Source: an uncultured Collinsella sp. (GTDB taxonomy: Bacteria; Actinomycetota; Coriobacteriia; Coriobacteriales; Coriobacteriaceae). Taken from it: DNA of 34,882 nt. This document shows, piece by piece, positions 29,663-34,882 of the stretch (within the stretch, counting starts at the first letter, position 1; each line of letters begins with the position of its first letter). The notes under the pieces were generated by a model. That model was not told the origin of the DNA. It saw nothing but the letters and a program-made list of their open reading frames with translations, and did not search any database. Both the position numbers and the translations under genes were made by a program. Where the stretch lies: positions 1 through 34,882 of the forward strand of contig CATYEN010000024.1 in the NCBI GenBank assembly GCA_958405565.1. Reading direction: 5' to 3'.

Positions 29663-31972
29663 ATGGGAACCCATACAAGGGAGATACAGATCGCGGGGCG
29701 CAACCGCTGGTATCGCGGCTATATCTCCGTTGACGGCGTGAGCACGGTCAACGACACCACCTCGCGCATAACAATCACCGCCGCGCTCGACGACAAGTAC
29801 GCGGCACAGTACGGCACGCACTACGACGTGATCGTCAACGGCACCACCTACAGGTCGCGCGACGTGCTGCTCAACAACTACGGCAACTGGGCCACGCGCG
29901 ACGCCGTGACCTTCACCGTGGACGTCGGGCGCGGAGCCAGCGGCTGGAACTGCTCCGTGCAGATCCACGTCTACGGCAAGACGTACAACAACTACTACGG
30001 CAGCGCCGGCGGAGATGCCTGGGCAACAGAGTACGCTTGGATTCCCCAGCGCGGGTACTCGCAACCGCATCCGCCCAAGAACCCGAAGCTGGCCCGCGTT
30101 TCCGACACATCCCACAAGATCATGTGGGACGTCGACTACACGGGCATGGACGGCGCGTACCCCTGGGCTGGCGTGTATGTAGACCGCCGCACCGACGACG
30201 GCTCATGGGTGAACATCGCCGACGTCTCGTGGGACGTGACCAACTACACCGACAACTCGACGACCGCAGGACACAAGTACGAGTACCGCCTTTGCGCCCA
30301 CGGCCCGGGCGGCAACTCCACGCACGTCTCGTGCGGAACCACGTACACAACTCCGTCGGCACCTTCGCGCATCGATGCCATCAAGGCCGGCGCGTCCGAG
30401 GTGACGCTGCGCGTCTACGGGGCGTGGTGGTACGCCAGCGCATGGGATGTTCAGCGATCAGGCGACGGCGGGAATACGTGGGCGGCGGTCTCGACCACCA
30501 CCGAGGGCGAAGACCCCGCATGGGTAGACCTGCACGACACCTCCGCGCCTGCCGGCACGATCGTCTACCGCGTCAGGGCCAAGCGCGGTAGCCTAACGTC
30601 TTCGTGGGTCGAATCGAATTCCGTGACCACGATCACGCCGCCTCTCGCACCGAAGGTCACCGCCGACCATGTTGCGCCAACGGGGTCGGCAGCATCCTTC
30701 TCGTGGGTGCCCAACCACCCCGACGGCTCGGCGCAGTCCGCCGCGCAACTTGAGCTCGTCGGCAGCGAGACGATAACGAAGTCGTACACGACCGAGAAAA
30801 GCGCATCGGTCACACTCACGAAGGGAAGTTGGAAAGCTCGCGTTCGCACGAAGGGACTGCACGCCGATTGGGGCGCTTGGTCTGGCTATGCGGCGATAAC
30901 GGTCGCCGACTACCCGCAGTGCTGGGTCGCCTCCCCCGCTACCGACGGCATGCTCGTCGATGCGGTGCCGCTCACGGTGCAAGTCGCCGCAACCGACGAA
31001 ACTGGCATCGCGCAGGCAACGCTCACGCTCGCAGAGGTCGGCGGCGCGACGGTCGCCACGGCAGACGTCACGAACCTGAAGCCCGTGAGTTTCGGCAGCT
31101 ACGCCACCATACGCAACGGCATCGACTATCTGCTCATGCTCACGGTCAAGGGCGGCTCCGGCCTGTCCAAGACGGCCATGCGCCGCTTCAAGACGCACTG
31201 GGCGGAACCGGCCATCCCAGACGTGTCGCTGTCGTACGACGATGCGCTGGCGTGTCACGTGAAGGTGCGCAACGGCCTCTCGTCATACGAGATCGAGCAG
31301 ACCACGCTCGTAGGCCCCATGACGGTCGACGAGGTGAGCAATGAGCTTTCCATGCTAGGCACGATCACAGTCGATGGTGACGCGCTGGTGCTCGGCAACG
31401 CCTCCCGCTGCTCCGCCTTCACGGTGGAGCGCGTGGCGTACGGCGGCGATGCCGTCATAGCATCCGGCGTGCTTGACTCCCAAGAGACGATCGACCGCGT
31501 GCCGCCGCTAAACACCGACTACGAGTACAAGGTCACCGGGTACGCCGACAACGGCACCTCGTCGCAGACCGTGACCGATGCCAACGTGTTCGCGCACGGG
31601 ATGGCGCTTAACTTCGGCCAGGATGCATCGACCGTGCTTGTGCTCGACTACAACGGCGACTACTCGACAAGCTCTCAGCGATCCGTAGAGACATACCACT
31701 TCGCCGATGGCGGCGAGAACGGCGACCTGCCCATTTCGTACATGCTCGACGAGCTGAACAAAAAGACCTCGCTCTCATGGGAGATGAAGCGCGACGGCCA
31801 CGACAGGTACATACGGATTATGGACGAGCAGTGGAGGGGATGGTGGCGCGGACATGCGGGCGAACGCGCATACGGCCCCATGGACTTCGACATGTCTGTG
31901 AAGGGTGCAGGCATCTGGAAGGGTTCGGCCAACGTCACGCACAACGTCTTCGAGGAGCCGATAAATGGCTGA
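29663..31972 (+). CDS. Large tail protein with fibronectin type III-like domains
   Basis: 769 aa, secreted-type beta protein without signal peptide. After an N-terminal beta domain (1-130) there are FN3-like units (about 135-240, 240-330, 330-420) with the usual Trp, Tyr and Pro hinges (HPPKNPKLARVSDTSHKIMW, APSRIDAIKAGASEVTLRVY, APKVTADHVAPTGSAASFSW). The C-terminal 300 residues contain FHFADGG-like YHFADGGENGDLPISYM and a basic end. It is probably a distal tail or central tail-tip protein, since it follows the tape measure directly. The exact virion location is not certain. Confidence 0.75.
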   Translation: MGTHTREIQIAGRNRWYRGYISVDGVSTVNDTTSRITITAALDDKYAAQYGTHYDVIVNGTTYRSRDVLLNNYGNWATRDAVTFTVDVGRGASGWNCSVQIHVYGKTYNNYYGSAGGDAWATEYAWIPQRGYSQPHPPKNPKLARVSDTSHKIMWDVDYTGMDGAYPWAGVYVDRRTDDGSWVNIADVSWDVTNYTDNSTTAGHKYEYRLCAHGPGGNSTHVSCGTTYTTPSAPSRIDAIKAGASEVTLRVYGAWWYASAWDVQRSGDGGNTWAAVSTTTEGEDPAWVDLHDTSAPAGTIVYRVRAKRGSLTSSWVESNSVTTITPPLAPKVTADHVAPTGSAASFSWVPNHPDGSAQSAAQLELVGSETITKSYTTEKSASVTLTKGSWKARVRTKGLHADWGAWSGYAAITVADYPQCWVASPATDGMLVDAVPLTVQVAATDETGIAQATLTLAEVGGATVATADVTNLKPVSFGSYATIRNGIDYLLMLTVKGGSGLSKTAMRRFKTHWAEPAIPDVSLSYDDALACHVKVRNGLSSYEIEQTTLVGPMTVDEVSNELSMLGTITVDGDALVLGNASRCSAFTVERVAYGGDAVIASGVLDSQETIDRVPPLNTDYEYKVTGYADNGTSSQTVTDANVFAHGMALNFGQDASTVLVLDYNGDYSTSSQRSVETYHFADGGENGDLPISYMLDELNKKTSLSWEMKRDGHDRYIRIMDEQWRGWWRGHAGERAYGPMDFDMSVKGAGIWKGSANVTHNVFEEPING

Positions 31973-33050
31973 TTGGGGAAAACCGTTCCTCACCTCGTTC
32001 CGCTTCATGCGCGTAGACCGCGCAAGCGGCAACGAGGTCGAGAGAATCACGAACATAAAGAACGGCGGGTGCATTGAGCGCAACCAGGACAAGGACTACA
32101 CCACAGGGCAGGTCGATTACTCCGGGGCGCTCGATATCGGGGCAGATCTGCTGCGGGTGTACCTCGATGCCGACTTCGGTGGCGCGTCAGTCAGTGAGGC
32201 GCTGGGGACTTTCGTTGTCTCAGCGCCGAAAAGGACCAGACGCGGCGTCAACTCAACCGGCACGGCAGTCCTGTCGGGCAGGCTGTCGGAGGTTGCGGAG
32301 GACGAATTCGATGCCCCATTCACGGTGGCGGCTGGAACCGTGGTTGTCCCCTACGTCGTAAAGTTGCTCAAGGCGGCTGGCTTCGCTGACGTGATCGCCG
32401 AAGGCTCCGACTACAAGCTAGCGCAGGATTGGACGCTCGGAATCGATTCGGGCGACATGAGGCTGTCGAAGCGCCTGGCGGCGTGCAACGCGCTGCTCGA
32501 CGTGGCGGGCTTCCGCGCCGTCGACGAGGACGCCTACGGAAGGCCCGTACTTCGCAGATATAGGGAGCCGCAGGACAGGCCCGTTTCCATGACCCTTCGA
32601 GAGGGCTCTGGCGCACGCTTCATCAACGAGGTAGTCGACGAGCTTGACCGCTCGGGCGTCGCCAACGTGGTGCACTGCGACTACGAAACGCAGGACGCCT
32701 TCTACCGTGGCACGGCCATCGACTCAGACCCGAGCAGCCCTTACTCCACGGTTTCGCGCGGTTGGCGCAAGACGGCCACGTACAGCTACAGCGACCTGCC
32801 CGAGGGGTCTACCGATGCCGAGAGACAGAGGAACGCCGATGCCAAGGCTAACGAGATGCTGCGAACACAGCAGAGCGCTATCCGTAGAGTCACGGTCAAG
32901 CGGACGTACGCGCCTATCGCGTGCGGCGATGCCGTGATGGTCGATTGGGCAAGCGCCGGCATCAGCGGCAAGTTCGCGGTGAGGACTGCGACTCTCACGC
33001 TCGTGGGAGGATGCCCAATCGAGATGGAGGTGAAGAGGTATGAGCGATGA
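31965..33050 (+). CDS. Tail-tip/baseplate hub-like protein
   Basis: 361 aa. The start shows RITNIKNGGCIERNQDKDYT, followed by beta segments (SGALDIGADLLRVYLDADFG) and the core LAACNALLDVAGFRAVDEDA, GRPVLRRY. This suggests a T4 gp27/Gp44-like hub domain as in siphophage tail-tip proteins. It overlaps the FN3 protein by 8 bases and the next gene by 11. It would close the tail end and anchor the fibre proteins encoded after it. Assignment is by context plus partial pattern. Confidence 0.7.
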   Translation: MADWGKPFLTSFRFMRVDRASGNEVERITNIKNGGCIERNQDKDYTTGQVDYSGALDIGADLLRVYLDADFGGASVSEALGTFVVSAPKRTRRGVNSTGTAVLSGRLSEVAEDEFDAPFTVAAGTVVVPYVVKLLKAAGFADVIAEGSDYKLAQDWTLGIDSGDMRLSKRLAACNALLDVAGFRAVDEDAYGRPVLRRYREPQDRPVSMTLREGSGARFINEVVDELDRSGVANVVHCDYETQDAFYRGTAIDSDPSSPYSTVSRGWRKTATYSYSDLPEGSTDAERQRNADAKANEMLRTQQSAIRRVTVKRTYAPIACGDAVMVDWASAGISGKFAVRTATLTLVGGCPIEMEVKRYER

Positions 33051-33297
33051 ACTCATGTCGGCCATGCGCCGATACGGCGCCGCGATGGCCGATGCGACCG
33101 CCAACGACCCTCCCGGCCAGCAGGCGTGCTACGGAACGGTGAATTCCGTATCCGGAGCCACCATGGCCGTATCGGTGAAGGGGGCATCCCTGAAGCTCCC
33201 GTACACCACCTCATGCTCGGGAGCCAAGGCAGGCGACCGATGCATCATCCAGGCAATCGGCCCGCACGCCATCGTGATCGGCGTGCTAGCTAAGTAA
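33040..33297 (+). CDS. Small tail-tip protein (OB-fold-like)
   Basis: 85 aa, beta-rich, with YGTVNSVSGATMAVSVKGAS and CSGAKAGDRCIIQAIGPHAI, a layout like small OB-fold proteins paired with hub proteins in tail tips. The short helical N-terminus overlaps the hub gene. The OB assignment is inference from the beta pattern. Confidence 0.6.
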   Translation: MSDELMSAMRRYGAAMADATANDPPGQQACYGTVNSVSGATMAVSVKGASLKLPYTTSCSGAKAGDRCIIQAIGPHAIVIGVLAK

Positions 33298-33307
33298 AGG
33301 AGGTGCG

Positions 33308-34033
33308 ATGGCAGATACCAACAAAGGCGCGGCGCTGCTGCTCAACGATGCGGGCAACATCGACCGCGCCAGAACCACCGACGGCTCGATCTTCCGCATC
33401 GAGTCGACGCTATCGATGGAGGCCGCCGAAGAGGCCAAGACGGCAGCGGCGAACTGCAACACCGCGACTGAAAGCGCCGAAGCGGCAGAGAAGACGCGCG
33501 TGTCCAACGAGAACGCTCGGAAAACGGCTGAGACCGAGCGCGGCAACAACGAGACAACCCGCAAGAACAACGAGACGTCGCGCAAGAACGCCGAGACAAC
33601 ACGTCAAGACAACGAAACTGCGCGAAAGAATGCCGAAACCACGCGCCAGAACAACGAGACGAGCCGATCGAACGCCGAGATCGAACGCAAAAAGGCCGAA
33701 AGCCAGCGCCATGACGAGCATATCGCCGACCAACAGGCATCGAGCAACGCGACCTCTGCGGCGAACGGCGCGGCTTCGCGTGCGGACGCAGCGGCGAACC
33801 AGGCGTTGCAGATCGCCAACTCCGTGGCGCAAGGCAGCGCAGGAAGCTCGGACGTCGCGGAGCTGCGTGCCCAGAACGCGAAGCTCGCAACGCTTTTGGC
33901 GAACTCGACAGGTCAGTTCATATACATGGGCGGAACAGTCTACTGCCCGGCTTCAAAGGCATCGGCGAGCGGGGTGACCGTAACGTTCGGCTCAACATGC
34001 TCCGCAAGCGGCAATACCATCACATTGATTTAA
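33308..34033 (+). CDS. Tail fibre with eight-heptad repeat
   Basis: 241 aa. A short N-terminal beta domain, which presumably docks to the tail tip, leads into a helical region with eight perfect 7-residue repeats at residues 80-135 (33545-33712). The consensus is N-N/A-E-T-x-R-K/Q, as in NNETTRK or NAETTRQ. These form a trimeric coiled-coil stalk. A second Ala/Asn helix and a C-terminal beta cap (GVTVTFGSTCSASGNTITLI) follow. AAAGGAGGTGCG precedes the ATG. The 21-bp-period DNA can change length by slippage. Confidence 0.8.
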   Translation: MADTNKGAALLLNDAGNIDRARTTDGSIFRIESTLSMEAAEEAKTAAANCNTATESAEAAEKTRVSNENARKTAETERGNNETTRKNNETSRKNAETTRQDNETARKNAETTRQNNETSRSNAEIERKKAESQRHDEHIADQQASSNATSAANGAASRADAAANQALQIANSVAQGSAGSSDVAELRAQNAKLATLLANSTGQFIYMGGTVYCPASKASASGVTVTFGSTCSASGNTITLI

Positions 34034-34045
34034 GAAGGAAACGAA

Positions 34046-34882
34046 ATGGCTCAAGCTAAGATCCTCACAGTGGGCGGCACCAACTACGAGATGATAGACG
34101 ACACCGCCCGCACCAACGCCACCACGGCGCTCAACAACACCGAGTACAACCGACAGGGCCTGATCGGCAAGTACCCGGGCCAGTCGCTCGCAACGCTTCT
34201 CGCGGGCGAGGTCTCAGGCTCCGCCACCATCTACGACGCGCTGCACAAGCGCGTGCAGGCCGCGAACTTCAGCGGCATGCGCGTGGGCGACTACATCGAC
34301 GTGCCGCTCGTGAGCGCGTCAAACGTGGCGGCCCAGCAGTCCGTGCGCTTCCTGCTTGCGCACTTCGACCCGTACTACCAGTGCGGCGACAGCGCCAAGG
34401 GCCACCACATCGCGTTCATCGCGTCCGCGCCCGTCGCCGTGGCCAAGACCGTCACCGGCGTGGCCAACGACAGCTACCTGATGTGGAACACTGCGAACAC
34501 CAACCAGGGCACCGCAGACGTGAAGAACCCGTACCTGAACAGCAACCTCAAGGCGTGGGAGAAGCTGTTCGAGGCGTGCCTGCCCGAGGGGCTGACCAAG
34601 TACCTGCTCACCCAGCGCGTGCTGCTTGAGGAGCGTTACAGCGCGAGCGGCGCGCTCAGCGACTCCAACAGCTGGAGCTGGCAGGACATCGGCAAGGTGT
34701 GGTCGCCCTCCGAGATGGAGGTGTACGGCAGCCCAGTGTGGGGCACCAAGGGCTACAGCGTGGGCTTCGACTGCCAGTTCGACCTGTTCCGCGATACCGC
34801 GCACCGCTTGAACGGAACTCGGTACTGTTGGTGGCTGCGTTCCGTCATGGGTGGCTCCTCGTCCTACGTGTGCTACGTCAGC
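34046..34882 (+). CDS. C-type-lectin-like (DUF6273-like) phage surface protein, partial
   Basis: 279 codons with no stop before the window ends. The N-terminal part links to the virion. The middle (LFEACLPEGLTKYLLTQRVL, then WSPSEMEVYG) and the end (CWWLRSVMGGSSSYVCYVS) match DUF6273-type lectin-fold domains of gut phages, often targets of diversity-generating retroelements. AAGGAAACGAA precedes the ATG. The last 72 bases have only 9 A and use T-ending codons (TGT, CGT, GGT) that are rare elsewhere in this phage, as expected for an adenine-mutagenised variable region. Likely the receptor-binding protein. Confidence 0.72.
   Translation, partial: MAQAKILTVGGTNYEMIDDTARTNATTALNNTEYNRQGLIGKYPGQSLATLLAGEVSGSATIYDALHKRVQAANFSGMRVGDYIDVPLVSASNVAAQQSVRFLLAHFDPYYQCGDSAKGHHIAFIASAPVAVAKTVTGVANDSYLMWNTANTNQGTADVKNPYLNSNLKAWEKLFEACLPEGLTKYLLTQRVLLEERYSASGALSDSNSWSWQDIGKVWSPSEMEVYGSPVWGTKGYSVGFDCQFDLFRDTAHRLNGTRYCWWLRSVMGGSSSYVCYVS

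Noticed and set aside
33545..33712. CRISPR-like array because of regular repeats
   Set aside because: The repeats are contiguous 21-bp coding heptads without spacers and lie inside one reading frame.

Overview
The window holds a high-GC bacterial chromosome segment followed by the left part of an integrated siphovirus prophage. Gene content, the GC-ending codons and the mannose-PTS/DUF956 cluster suggest a gut Actinomycetota of the Coriobacteriia, probably Collinsella or a relative. That taxonomic call is inference, since no marker gene lies in the window.

Host part (1-3435): a mannose-family PTS operon encodes a fused EIIAB, EIIC and EIID. It is followed by a hairpin terminator/attenuator and by a DUF956 (ManO-like) gene. 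Next come an isolated inverted repeat and a tRNA-Arg with anticodon CCT.

Lysogeny module (3436-6221): a large serine recombinase points toward the tRNA, and its last 13 codons and stop are the antisense of the tRNA 3' half, which marks the probable attL. Behind it lie a bacterial PH-domain protein, a CI-like repressor and a divergent Cro-like regulator. The 134-bp space between the two regulators carries three copies of one 15-bp operator, placed inside two opposed promoters.

Early region (6222-17874): about thirty tightly packed genes on the + strand, many joined by ATGA overlaps. They include RusA, DUF1351, an ERF annealing protein, SSB, a replication protein and a DnaC-like loader with an altered Walker A motif. 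After these come an HNH-like gene, a coiled-coil gene, a run of tiny Cys-rich proteins, a cytosine-5 methyltransferase split into two overlapping genes, a DUF4406 protein, two or three tiny membrane peptides and an HNH nuclease. An apparently exact 824-bp tandem duplication (11969-13618) doubled the HNH-like gene and made a chimeric ORF.

Late region (18098-34882): terminase small and large subunits, portal, a head-morphogenesis protein with a toxin/nuclease-like tail domain, scaffold, major capsid, connectors, tail tube, tail chaperones G and GT joined by a textbook -1 frameshift signal, tape measure, an FN3-rich tail protein, a baseplate protein, a heptad-repeat fibre and a C-type-lectin-like protein cut by the window edge. 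Lysis genes and attR are not seen and should lie to the right.

The best leads for something new are the possible diversity-generating target at the right edge, the toxin-tailed capsid protein, the split methyltransferase, and the recent duplication with its fused ORF.
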